Shown here one piece after another: positions 34,862-43,202 of a stretch of DNA of 64,000 nucleotides. Origin of the DNA: Clostridiales bacterium (GTDB lineage: Bacteria; Bacillota; Clostridia; Saccharofermentanales; Saccharofermentanaceae); NCBI GenBank assembly GCA_017551865.1, contig JAFZKB010000031.1, positions 18,647 through 82,646 of the forward strand. The letters run 5' to 3'. The position numbers and the translations under genes were made by a program. Positions within the stretch are counted from its first letter, which is position 1; each line of letters begins with the position of its first letter. The notes under the pieces are model-generated. The model ran no database searches. It was not told the origin of the DNA and saw nothing but the letters and a program-made list of their open reading frames with translations.

Positions 34862-35938
34862 TTAAACCAATGGCAGCGACCAGGTTTCACGCCAGTGCAG
34901 TTTCGGGAAACCTTCTTCCCACGTAAAGGGAAGCCATACATATCGTGCCTTGGACGTGTCGGCCGATCCCATGAGCGGTGCTTTGGCAAGCGCCAGCATA
35001 TCTTTTGGGGATGGATGAAGTGACTTATCTACACGGCTATAGATCACTCGATAAAAAACGTCATAGCGCTCTTTGGTCATAACATAATCCGGGACCCAGC
35101 GGTCAGCCATCATGACATACGTGTCCGTCCCTTCCACGCGGAATACGTGACTCGGCTGGCTGTTAAAGGAGGCAGAACTGGTATCGTCCACACACGGGTC
35201 TCCCATGACCGTAAAAGGACCCATCCAGTCATCAGCCACTGCGATCTCTGTCGGGTTGGGACAGTATCCTGTCATGCCGGACGTGATCAGATAGTGCTTC
35301 CCGTTACGCATGAAGTGCGCCGGCGCTTCACGTGTCAACGGCGGTTTCAGAACATCATATACGATCGATGGTTCTCCCTGGACATTGGTAAATTCTTCGT
35401 TTAGTTTGGCAACCAGCAGAGTCTCATGGTCTGCCTCGAAGTAGATATAGGCATCTCCTTTTTCCGTATCCAGAACCAGATCAAAATCTCCCGACTCATG
35501 ACCATAAGGCTGAAGGAAAGGCTCCACCAGTGTATAAGGCCCCGTGATCTGATCTGCTGTTAGGACTGCATAGTGATTCTTGTCACAGTATTTTACCCAC
35601 AGAACATACTTCCCGGTTTTCGGATTACGAAGAAGATGGGGACGGTCCAGCCTGCGGTTCGGATGGAAGATGCTTTTCTTATTCTGCGGCTCCGGCTCGA
35701 TGATGTGTTTCTCGAACTTCCAGTTATAAAGATCCGTGCTGGAATAAAGGCGAATGCCCCAGGTCCAGGTCTTTCCCCTCTTGGATGTATGGCTCTTATC
35801 CTCACCCAGCCAGTAGTACACACCATCTTCCTGATACATCGTTCCACCATGGGCTTCGATCGGGTTTCCATCCGTGTCTGTCCAGAGCTGTCCGGGAAGA
35901 AAAGATCGTCTGTCTTTATCCATATTATCCTGTATCAT
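34862..35938 (-). CDS. Glycoside hydrolase, GH43-like (galactanase-type subgroup)
   Basis: A 358-residue five-bladed propeller glycosidase. The features IEAHGGTMYQEDGVYYWLGE, DRPHLLRNPKTGKYVLW and REAPAHFMRNGKHYLITSG (with a candidate acid Glu204) resemble GH43 subgroup 24 enzymes acting on beta-1,3-galactans. There is no signal peptide, so it may act in the cytosol on imported oligosaccharides. I start at ATG 35938, which has GAGGAGG upstream; an in-frame ATG at 36007 lacks a good site. It is the first gene of the insert after ppdK. Confidence 0.8.
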   Translation of the reverse strand: MIQDNMDKDRRSFLPGQLWTDTDGNPIEAHGGTMYQEDGVYYWLGEDKSHTSKRGKTWTWGIRLYSSTDLYNWKFEKHIIEPEPQNKKSIFHPNRRLDRPHLLRNPKTGKYVLWVKYCDKNHYAVLTADQITGPYTLVEPFLQPYGHESGDFDLVLDTEKGDAYIYFEADHETLLVAKLNEEFTNVQGEPSIVYDVLKPPLTREAPAHFMRNGKHYLITSGMTGYCPNPTEIAVADDWMGPFTVMGDPCVDDTSSASFNSQPSHVFRVEGTDTYVMMADRWVPDYVMTKERYDVFYRVIYSRVDKSLHPSPKDMLALAKAPLMGSADTSKARYVWLPFTWEEGFPKLHWRETWSLPLV

Positions 35939-36162
35939 AGGGGGAATTCCTCCTCGTCTTTTAGTTGAGCGATGCACTATATTTGTAGGAGCATTCAGGT
36001 ATTGCATCTTGGGGTATCGGCTTACGTCTCCATAATAACTTGATACTCCGTGCGAGTTTGGATCATTATATCACGATATGACAATTGGCACCTAGTCAGG
36101 CTTGCTAAACTTTCCCCAAATAGACTCTATTTTCATAAAGGTTTTTGGATGAGGTGCGGATA

Positions 36163-36282
36163 ATGTCTCAGCTTGGAAAATACACATGTTCCAAGGCGGA
36201 CGTGATGCGATATATCGCTGAAAGTCCGACATTTCGAAAGGTAAATGAATTCAAGAGCATGAGGGTAGACGTTTACATTTAG
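36163..36282 (+). CDS. Small ORF of 39 codons, possibly a remnant
   Basis: ATG 36163 has GAGG eight bases upstream and the ORF ends just before a strong terminator, so it has the outline of a real gene. The product begins MSQLGKYTCSKADVMRYIAE and has no signal peptide or hydrophobic stretch. I do not recognise it. It could be the surviving piece of a longer gene lost when the insert formed. Confidence 0.35.
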   Translation: MSQLGKYTCSKADVMRYIAESPTFRKVNEFKSMRVDVYI

Positions 36283-36286
36283 AAAC

Positions 36287-36319
36287 AAACAGCCGGAGCA
36301 GAAATGCTCCGGCTGTTTC
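36287..36319. terminator. Bidirectional terminator, near-twin of the one at 39523
   Basis: AAACAGCCGGAGCA pairs perfectly with TGCTCCGGCTGTTT. Its 20-base core (36293-36312) differs by one base from the core of the terminator at 39530-39549. Confidence 0.88.
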
Positions 36320-36350
36320 AATCTTGTATCCTGCTTTCAATGTGAAAATG

Positions 36351-37259
36351 TTAATTGTTTGTCATATCCGGAAATCGATAGGCCTTAAAAGCATCTTGAA
36401 TCTCAGGACTCATCCAAGCGATAGCGTTGCCAAATTGAAAATCTCCAGTCATATATATCTGGCACGTTCCGTCACTATCTTCTAGTGTAATGCTACACTG
36501 AGTGATCGCGTCGGTTGCGAGTGCGAAATTTGATAAATTGTCATATAGTGCAGATACTTGGGTCATAGAATCGAAGCTAAGATCTGAATTGGTAATGACA
36601 AGTTCAAGTCGACGTCCTTCTATTTCTTCTGAAATTAAGAGTTCTAATGACTTAATTACAAAACCTTGTTCATTTGAAAGTTCCCGGATACACTCTTTGA
36701 TCTCAGCATCTGTACTGTGTGGAGGATAGTTCGAGGCTTCTTCATGCATCAACTCTGCTCCATTTGTGGGCGAATCAACGTCATTGACGGTATTGTTATA
36801 GATACAGGTATTATTTGTATCATAAATCTCGACATTAACGTTTTTGACTGTGGCCAGTTCAGTTATGGTTTTAGCATGCACAGCTTCATACACATACTGG
36901 ATTGATTTTACATCTTTTAATGTGCATCTCGCGTCACCATTCGAGAGTAGTTCTATGGACAGTGTTCCTTCAGAAATGGTGACAGATGAATAGTTTACAT
37001 CTCTTGCGTCGAGATATTCCGATACAGTATCTTTGATTAATTGCTCAGCGTTAACTGTTGGTACACCAGCTTTTCTCGTTGAATAGGCAAGTATTGTTGC
37101 AATTATCACTAATCCAAAGGCTGCACAGATTCCGAGAAATCGAACAAGCCGTTTCTTGTTCTTATTATGTGTAATGATAGAATCTTGCTGTTCCAGCATT
37201 TCGTTGATTAAGTTATCGTCAGTATTAGACAATAAGAATAAGAGTTTTTCTCCGTTCAT
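36351..37259 (-). CDS. Probable anti-sigma factor, single-pass membrane protein
   Basis: The 302-residue protein has a cytoplasmic N-terminus of about 55 residues, one membrane segment (FLGICAAFGLVIIATILAYS, about 42-61) and a large extracytoplasmic domain. Its start overlaps the stop of the ECF sigma gene by four bases, the standard arrangement for a sigma factor and its membrane-bound inhibitor. I see no zinc-binding anti-sigma motif. The signal it senses is unknown. Confidence 0.72.
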   Translation of the reverse strand: MNGEKLLFLLSNTDDNLINEMLEQQDSIITHNKNKKRLVRFLGICAAFGLVIIATILAYSTRKAGVPTVNAEQLIKDTVSEYLDARDVNYSSVTISEGTLSIELLSNGDARCTLKDVKSIQYVYEAVHAKTITELATVKNVNVEIYDTNNTCIYNNTVNDVDSPTNGAELMHEEASNYPPHSTDAEIKECIRELSNEQGFVIKSLELLISEEIEGRRLELVITNSDLSFDSMTQVSALYDNLSNFALATDAITQCSITLEDSDGTCQIYMTGDFQFGNAIAWMSPEIQDAFKAYRFPDMTNN

Positions 37260-37813
37260 ATGATTCCCTCTTTTTTCAGATAGTCCTTCAGATCCTGTCG
37301 CATCCGGAAAAGGATAGAATGTAGGGTGTTTTCTTTATAGCCCAGTTCTTTTGCGAGAGAAGATATCTTTTCTAACTGGAAGTATCTCCTAAGAAATAGA
37401 ATTCTTTTCTTTTTGGGCTGCTGATGCAGAAATCGATTGATTGCGTCTGAAAGATCTTGTTCATCAAGATCCTTCTCTATAGAGTTATCCGAAGGAATAC
37501 ACTGTTCTATCTCAGAAGTCAGTTCATCGATATGAGCTTTTCTTTTAAGACGATTATCATGGATGCAACGATTCAGGGAAATGTTTCGGATGATTTTCGA
37601 AAGAAAAGCGGCCAGATAAGTTCGTGGTTCATGAGGTGGAATACGATTCCACGCTTCTAAGTAAGTATCGTTTTCACACTCTTCGGAAGTCTCTATGCTT
37701 TCAGTGATCCGAAACGAAATGCTTCGAAGTAGTTTGCCGTATTTGACTGAAGTGAGTGTGATGGCGCTTTCATCGCGGCTTAAATACAGGTCGACGATTT
37801 CGTTATCAGTCAT
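37256..37813 (-). CDS. ECF-type RNA polymerase sigma factor
   Basis: At 185 residues it has the size and layout of an ECF sigma factor. A region 2 helix bundle with ECENDTYLEAWNRIPPHEP matches the usual DvxQevFlkxW region. Region 4 is seen in RILFLRRYFQLEKISSLAKELGYKENTLHSILFRMRQDLKDYL, whose core helix-turn-helix is ISSLAKELGYKENTLHSILF. It is translationally coupled to the membrane protein downstream, which probably inhibits it. Base composition is more AT-rich than in the fab and ppdK regions. Confidence 0.88.
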   Translation of the reverse strand: MTDNEIVDLYLSRDESAITLTSVKYGKLLRSISFRITESIETSEECENDTYLEAWNRIPPHEPRTYLAAFLSKIIRNISLNRCIHDNRLKRKAHIDELTSEIEQCIPSDNSIEKDLDEQDLSDAINRFLHQQPKKKRILFLRRYFQLEKISSLAKELGYKENTLHSILFRMRQDLKDYLKKEGII

Positions 37814-37981
37814 ATGTGAGCTCCTCCCTTCGGTTCTTGTTTCACCCTATATAGCAACATTGTAGTACACTTCCTTGCATGAACTGACTATTATCTAGAG
37901 TTTGAATTGAAGATAGGATTTCGCGCTCTAAAACCAGGATATCGATATTATTTATTCGATTTGATCCTATTCTTTGTGTCG

Positions 37982-38010
37982 TTGACGGCAGGTATTAGTG
38001 GTGTTACAAT
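37982..38010 (+). promoter_or_regulatory. SigA-type promoter of the AbiE pair
   Basis: TTGACG (37982-37987), a 17-base spacer and TACAAT (38005-38010); transcription should start near 38017, at the edge of the inverted repeat below. Confidence 0.75.
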
Positions 38011-38020
38011 TTGTATAAAC

Positions 38021-38047
38021 CTATGCAAAACAATAAGAAATGCATAG
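38021..38047. promoter_or_regulatory. Inverted repeat, probable AbiEi operator
   Basis: CTATGCA (38021-38027) and TGCATAG (38041-38047) are perfect inverted copies 13 bases apart. They sit between the predicted transcription start and the AbiEi start codon. AbiEi antitoxins are known to repress their own promoter by binding inverted repeats. Confidence 0.6.
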
Positions 38048-38070
38048 AATTATATAAATGAGGTGTTAAG

Positions 38071-38610
38071 TTGAAAACTCGTGCGGAATGTATAAAAGAA
38101 TACGGATCTGATTATTATATTAATCAGATGGTGAGTGCAGGAAAACTTTTCCGGATAGATAAAGGTATCTTTTCTGAGACAGAGAGTGTTCCTGAACTAG
38201 CTGTTGTATGCTTTAAATACCCTTCTTCAGTAATAACAATGGATACGGCCTTTTACTTGTATGGGCTAACAGATGAGATTCCGGATCAATATACATTGGC
38301 TACCAAGAGGGAGGCAACGCCAATTACTGATCCCAGAGTAAAGCAGGTGTTTATTCCAAAGGAGTTGCTAAACCTGGGAAAGACGACTACGGACTACAAA
38401 GGATATTCGCTTCCCATTTTTGATCGGGAAAGAATGTTGATAGAACTGATCAGGTATAAAAGCAAACTACCATTTAATTACTATAAGGAAATCCTGAATA
38501 ACTATCGAAGGATACTCCCGCAGTTGAATCCGGAGATGATCAGGAATTATGCTGAAACAGTACCAAAAAAAGACACAGTCATAAGGGTTCTTCGAACGGA
38601 GGTGTATTAA
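38071..38610 (+). CDS. AbiEi-type antitoxin
   Basis: A 179-residue protein with the layout of AbiEi antitoxins. An N-terminal winged-helix part has KEYGSDYYINQMVSAGKLFRIDKG, the typical 'turn up or read this rule' segment of the family. A C-terminal part (about 80-179) is needed for neutralising the toxin in known members. The start is TTG 38071 after GAGGTG. The stop TAA overlaps the ATG of the toxin gene by one base. In type IV systems the antitoxin represses transcription and opposes toxin action without binding the toxin. Confidence 0.85.
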   Translation: MKTRAECIKEYGSDYYINQMVSAGKLFRIDKGIFSETESVPELAVVCFKYPSSVITMDTAFYLYGLTDEIPDQYTLATKREATPITDPRVKQVFIPKELLNLGKTTTDYKGYSLPIFDRERMLIELIRYKSKLPFNYYKEILNNYRRILPQLNPEMIRNYAETVPKKDTVIRVLRTEVY

Positions 38611-39416
38611 TGGTCAACCTAAGTAAAATGGCTTCTCAGTATGTTGCTGAGGGATATAACGAACTATTGGCAGAGTCAAGGGTGTGTCAGGATATTGTAT
38701 TGAAGGCGATTTCAGAGAGTTCGTTCGACAGGAATGTTACGATAAAAGGCGGCGTCGTGATGCGCAGTATAACGGGAGATGTACGACGGGCTACGAGAGA
38801 TATCGATTTCGACTTCATAAAGTATTCGATTGAAGAGGACGCCATTCGTCAGTTTATTCAGAAACTGAATTGTCTAGAAGGAATTACGCTTGAGATATCC
38901 GGGCCGATTGAGGAACTGTCACAACAGGAATATCGCGGCAAGCGTGTATGGGTTGTTATAAAAGATGACAATGGTCATTCCTTTAAGACAAAAATGGATC
39001 TTGGTGTGCATAAGAATATTCAGATTGAACAGGACGAATACTGTTTTGATGTCTGTCATGACGATGAGGGTGTCAGTCTGCTCATGAATTCCAAGGAGCA
39101 GATATTTGCCGAAAAGCTTCGTGCTCTTGTGAAATTCGGTACTTTTTCCGGAAGAGTTAAAGATATATTCGACCTTTGCTATTTATCCGATTATGTAGAT
39201 AAAGAAAGACTTATGACGTGTTTAAAAACATATATCCTTGATGATAAAGGAATGTTTGAAAACAACATTGAAGATGTTAGAAGAAGGATCAAGAAGATAT
39301 TTACAGACCGTGACTTCTCAAAAGCTGTTGAAAACAGCGGCAAGGATAACTGGCTGAGAATAAAAGCTTCAGTGGCATTTGAAAGAATACTTGAATGCTT
39401 GGAAGGCTTACAATGA
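38610..39416 (+). CDS. AbiEii-type nucleotidyltransferase toxin
   Basis: A 268-residue protein of the AbiEii/DUF1814 nucleotidyltransferase family, whose toxic members modify tRNA and halt growth. The nucleotidyltransferase motif is IKGGVVMRSITGDVRRATRD with Gly47-Gly48 and the metal-binding Asp64 and Asp66. The later motif SKEQIFAEKLRALVKFG supplies the conserved Lys. Starting inside the antitoxin stop, it should be made only after the antitoxin. Phage defence by abortive infection or island maintenance is the known role of the family. Confidence 0.87.
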   Translation: MVNLSKMASQYVAEGYNELLAESRVCQDIVLKAISESSFDRNVTIKGGVVMRSITGDVRRATRDIDFDFIKYSIEEDAIRQFIQKLNCLEGITLEISGPIEELSQQEYRGKRVWVVIKDDNGHSFKTKMDLGVHKNIQIEQDEYCFDVCHDDEGVSLLMNSKEQIFAEKLRALVKFGTFSGRVKDIFDLCYLSDYVDKERLMTCLKTYILDDKGMFENNIEDVRRRIKKIFTDRDFSKAVENSGKDNWLRIKASVAFERILECLEGLQ

Positions 39417-39475
39417 TAGAGAGATTTTTCATAAATGGGATATGGACAGATAAACTACCCTTGTAGCGAAAAATA

Positions 39476-39502
39476 GCACAGGCTGCCATCGCTAACAAGT
39501 AA
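39476..39502 (+). pseudogene. Duplicate of the ppdK 3' end
   Basis: Bases 39476-39493 are identical to 34688-34705 in the last codons of ppdK. Both then continue in the same frame to a stop: AQAAIAEQK-stop in ppdK and AQAAIANK-stop here. An in-frame stop (TAG 39464) lies just upstream, so only a remnant is left. It is followed by its own terminator at 39523. Confidence 0.8.
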
Positions 39503-39522
39503 TCGGTCAACAAACGATAACG

Positions 39523-39558
39523 AAAAAGACCGGAGCATAAATGCTCCGGTCTTTTTTT
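39523..39558 (+). terminator. Rho-independent terminator after the ppdK remnant
   Basis: AAAAAGACCGGAGCA pairs perfectly with TGCTCCGGTCTTTTT and a T run follows. Confidence 0.93.
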
Positions 39559-39670
39559 GTTTGCAGGATTCGTCATTCTGCTGTTCTAGCGAAGCATACG
39601 AGATAAATCCCCGCTACGCGGTTGCGCGCATGCTATAATGAACAGGGAAGATTAATCTAGGACAACGGAT

Positions 39671-40585
39671 ATGGAAAAGATTAGGAAACTTAGAGGCGGG
39701 AATTACCTGTTTGTCAGCGAGGATGGAAATACCCTCGTTGGGTATAGTGGTCAGAACATTGCCTATGTTTATGATCTGTCAGGTAACAGTCTTGATCCAA
39801 TATATAAGATTCGGACAATACAATACCTTTCACGTGTTGCGGTTTCACCTGACAGGAAATATCTTGCCACCAAAAGCACCACCGGAGAAATCGCAGTATT
39901 TTCTTTGGAATCCGGTGAAGAACTGTTTCGAGTAAAAACAAAAGAAATGGATGGCTATCAGATGTACTTCACCGGTGACAGCAAGTCCGTTCTCGATTTG
40001 GGAAGAAGCCGGATAAAACTCATCGATATTGAAACGCAGAAGGTCACGTATCTTGATGACGATATTCAGCCGGTTGCCGGTTATTGTCCGCGTGTCTGGC
40101 ATATCGCGCTGGACAGGTCCAGCCGGCAGATCTATAGGTTTATAGAGACTGAAAGCAATTATACAGGTGAACTGCAGATCTCTCCCTCGGACCCGGGCCG
40201 GATATCTTTTCAGGTGGCTAAAGAGGTACCATATCAGATGCCGAAAGTTCTCAAGGGGTTTTCTCTTTGCAGGGAAAGGAACTATTACTGGAGAAAGCCT
40301 CATATAATTGTAACTGACAAGCAGTTTAATGAGATCGGTAAGATCGATCTTCCTTCTGAATTCGAGCATTTCCCCCCTATGAGGAAGTTTTTTATTTCCC
40401 CTTGTGAGAAATACATTTTGTTCGATTTCATGAAGGTTTCAGGAGAATCATATCTTTATGAGTTAGCGACCATGAAGATGGTGCGCAAGTTTGAGTATCC
40501 ATATCTGTGGGATTTTACCATGGTCAAGGATGATACAATGTTTGTAGTTTCAACCTGGCAGGGCGCATTTATTGGAAAGGTTTAA
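39671..40585 (+). CDS. WD40/YVTN-like beta-propeller protein
   Basis: A 304-residue protein with repeated beta-strand units of the propeller type, for example VAVSPDRKYLATKSTTGEIAVFSLESG and the later FISPCEKYILFDFMKVSG. There is no signal peptide or membrane segment, so it should be cytosolic, possibly a scaffold. I cannot assign a function. ATG 39671 follows AGGACAACGGAT, a weak site. It lies just outside the insert and starts a run of genes of unknown function. Confidence 0.65.
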   Translation: MEKIRKLRGGNYLFVSEDGNTLVGYSGQNIAYVYDLSGNSLDPIYKIRTIQYLSRVAVSPDRKYLATKSTTGEIAVFSLESGEELFRVKTKEMDGYQMYFTGDSKSVLDLGRSRIKLIDIETQKVTYLDDDIQPVAGYCPRVWHIALDRSSRQIYRFIETESNYTGELQISPSDPGRISFQVAKEVPYQMPKVLKGFSLCRERNYYWRKPHIIVTDKQFNEIGKIDLPSEFEHFPPMRKFFISPCEKYILFDFMKVSGESYLYELATMKMVRKFEYPYLWDFTMVKDDTMFVVSTWQGAFIGKV

Positions 40586-40687
40586 ATAGCCTTGCTCATA
40601 GCAGGATTGTTGGGAAAAGGCATACGATGAGAGACCTGATATCGCTTCGGCAAAAGGCTTTTTCGATCGTTACTCAGAGGGATTGGA

Positions 40688-41485
40688 ATGAAAGAACCTA
40701 AAGATAACAGAGAGTATTATGAGATATTCGATTTCTCTCCTTCTAAGCTGAAGGAAGGGAAAAGGTATGAGATCATATACGCTATCTTTGTCCTGCTCGT
40801 TCTGGCTTTATTGATGGTGCTTCCGCTGATAGGCGGTATTCTTTTTCGTGCATTCCTGATCTCGCGCGGAGCGTCCGATACTGCGGTAAAAGTGGTATCA
40901 GCCTTAGTGATCATTGCTTTATATGCCGGAGTTATAATATTCATCGTTGCTGTCGCGGACCATAAGATCCCTATCCCTGAAAAACTCAAAATGCCGTCTT
41001 CGATCTACAAGAAGAAATACTATCTTAATGTGCCGCAGGCATATAAGAAGGTGCATTTCGAAGAGGTAAGCGACGGGGATGTCATGGACCGATTCTACCT
41101 TGACGGTGCACTTGTCTCGGATGGAGAGATAAAGCAGGATCGCCTGAGTTATATCTATAATGTGCTCAACGATGAATACGATCTTCAAGGGAAGGATATT
41201 ACGATATATAAGATCACGGCAGCGGATTTCCTCGCGCATTATACGTTCTTTAAGGCCCCGTATCTTTTCCGCCGCGACAGCATTTATGTATTGCCGTTAT
41301 CGGTGCTTGGGATCGACCGGGAAAAGTATTTGAAGCTTAAAGAGGAAAGCGAGAGCGAAGGTCATGAACTTCGCATTGCCGGCATGAAGACTTTTGCCGA
41401 TCTTTTGGAAGTAAGATCTGACTACAGGCGCACGACGTATCTGTACAGGGATGCGGCAAGGAAGTATTTTAAGGACAAGATGTGA
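40688..41485 (+). CDS. Membrane protein of unknown function
   Basis: I do not recognise a family. The 265 residues include two adjacent membrane segments (IYAIFVLLVLALLMVLPLIGG, about 28-52, and VVSALVIIALYAGVIIFIVAV, about 68-92). A soluble domain of about 170 residues follows, probably in the cytosol. AGAGGGATTGGA precedes ATG 40688. Its last 17 bases overlap the end of the zinc-ribbon gene on the other strand. Confidence 0.7.
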   Translation: MKEPKDNREYYEIFDFSPSKLKEGKRYEIIYAIFVLLVLALLMVLPLIGGILFRAFLISRGASDTAVKVVSALVIIALYAGVIIFIVAVADHKIPIPEKLKMPSSIYKKKYYLNVPQAYKKVHFEEVSDGDVMDRFYLDGALVSDGEIKQDRLSYIYNVLNDEYDLQGKDITIYKITAADFLAHYTFFKAPYLFRRDSIYVLPLSVLGIDREKYLKLKEESESEGHELRIAGMKTFADLLEVRSDYRRTTYLYRDAARKYFKDKM

Positions 41486-42983
41486 TCTGTTCCGTTATAT
41501 GAGTTTTTCTATCCGATCGCGCATACACAAGGAGATTCGTTTCGTTCCAGATTATGTCGAATCTGTTCTTCTCTTCGAACCACGGTGCTTCCTCTTTGGT
41601 CCTTTTGCTCTCTTTGAAAAGAACCTCCGCGCGCGGAACGATATTTACCAGCTCCTTCATATTCATAAAGATCTTCCGGTCCTCTTCTTTGGCGTGCGTT
41701 TCCGCTTCTTCGATCCTTGTCAGAAGATTTCTCACGCGGAAGGGCGGAATATGTGTTCCCTGATCAAGCATAAAGTCTTGAAGTGAAGTCCATCTTCCTT
41801 CCGCCAGGATCCTTCCGAAAAGAGAACCAAAATCATCCGGCTTCATCATGAGGCTATGGGCAAAGCAGATCTCTGCCTCCTCGAATTCTTTTTCCGAGAG
41901 TGCTTTTTGCGCCTTATCGAAAACGTTTCCGATAAAGAGAGATGCGCCGCTGGCAACGCCGCAGAACTTACATGCATAGAGACTGCGCTCTCGGTCAAGA
42001 ACAAGCGGTGCGCCACATTTTGCGCAGAAGACTTTCTTTTCTTCCAGGGAGAAAACTTCCGGGTTTTCTCTTTTAAGTCTTTCCTGTGAGACTACTAAAG
42101 CGGAGGCGCCTTGCGGGCGAAGCTTCCTTAGTTCCGGATATCCTTCGGCATAAGATGAAGCGAGTGCATTCATCTCCTCATCGATCTTCATAAACTCCGA
42201 GTGGTTGGCAGTTGTTTTTTCTCTAAGCACATCCATTTTTTTTTGGTGTTTATCGGCGGTTTTTTTTGCTGCGAGCTGACCCATGACAAGGATGAAACCG
42301 AATAAGATGAGAAAAGCCAGCGTTCCTGTAAGTGGATCGGTAACCGTGATAAGGACCATCAGCACAGCAATGCCCAGAAAGATCAGCGCCTCGGTGCCCG
42401 TGTATCTGTGTCCACCGGCGAGAGCTATAAGGAGTAGGCCGAGCAGTTCGAAAAAGAACGTAATACTCTCCTCCGCAGAATCTCGTTTGTTCTTTTCGCC
42501 GGTGATGCTTTCATACTGTAACTGGTTTTCCTTTCGGATCCGCTCAAGCTGAGCTGTCAGCGCCTTATACCGCTGTGCCTTTTTGAGAAGACTGGTGAGT
42601 TTTTCAAAATACGGAGCCGATATAGAAGAGTCATCGATTTCCTCACTCTTTAGATAATCCAGCATTCCTGCTACGTCATATTTCGAGGCATTCCTTATAT
42701 CCGACAGCTGAGCGACAGAAGGGACTTTTCCTATGCTGAGCAGATTACCCAGGAGCCCGTCATAGTTTTCGGGTTCATATTCGAGGATCTCTCTGTACTT
42801 GTCGCCCGCAGAGGAGAATTCTTTTCGTCTCAGATTGGCCGCGGCCTGCTTTAATATCTCATCGCGATGGAAAGACGCCGAACGGAAGGAGTTTTGACAG
42901 AACGGACAGTCCAGGATCCTCTGGCTCTTTTCGACATTCAGCACGCCGCCGCATTTTCCGCAAGTATAGCTTTTCAGTTTCAT
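41469..42983 (-). CDS. Membrane protein with two zinc ribbons
   Basis: A 504-residue protein. The first zinc ribbon has Cys8, Cys11, Cys25 and Cys28 (CGKCGG...CPFCQ), and a second lies at about residue 320 (CAKCGAPL...CKFCG). A helical, TPR-like segment follows each ribbon (AGDKYREILEYEPENYDGLLGN; AEICFAHSLMMKPDDFGSLFGR). Between them are two to three membrane segments (about 175-245). So the protein looks like an internal duplication around a membrane hairpin. ATG 42983 follows GGAG. It is divergent from the three ribbon proteins at 43203-45868. Confidence 0.75.
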   Translation of the reverse strand: MKLKSYTCGKCGGVLNVEKSQRILDCPFCQNSFRSASFHRDEILKQAAANLRRKEFSSAGDKYREILEYEPENYDGLLGNLLSIGKVPSVAQLSDIRNASKYDVAGMLDYLKSEEIDDSSISAPYFEKLTSLLKKAQRYKALTAQLERIRKENQLQYESITGEKNKRDSAEESITFFFELLGLLLIALAGGHRYTGTEALIFLGIAVLMVLITVTDPLTGTLAFLILFGFILVMGQLAAKKTADKHQKKMDVLREKTTANHSEFMKIDEEMNALASSYAEGYPELRKLRPQGASALVVSQERLKRENPEVFSLEEKKVFCAKCGAPLVLDRERSLYACKFCGVASGASLFIGNVFDKAQKALSEKEFEEAEICFAHSLMMKPDDFGSLFGRILAEGRWTSLQDFMLDQGTHIPPFRVRNLLTRIEEAETHAKEEDRKIFMNMKELVNIVPRAEVLFKESKRTKEEAPWFEEKNRFDIIWNETNLLVYARSDRKTHITEQITSCP

Positions 42984-43202
42984 AGATACTCCAACCCTTT
43001 TTCCTGAAGAGTTTCTCTTCAAGACAACATCCAACCGATACTTGTAGTCTAGCAGATAAGGTACCTTCCGAAAAGTACTCGTGCGCCGACATACAGGCGA
43101 CTATTCCTTTTGGAGACAATGCTATCCCCGATAGAAGATGATCCTGCCCCTGTGATACAATAGTCATGGAAAAATGACAGGGAATGGAAAGGGGGTTCGG
43201 TT

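Larger units (their letters stand above)
35939..36350. other. Intergenic stretch with one possible small gene and a terminator
   Basis: This 412-base stretch holds the upstream region of the leftward GH43-like gene, a 39-codon rightward ORF at 36163 and a hairpin terminator at 36287. I see nothing else in it. Confidence 0.6.

Noticed and set aside
36133..36321. A 62-codon leftward frame across the terminator at 36287
   Set aside because: It begins in the terminator hairpin and is antisense to the better-supported small ORF at 36163.
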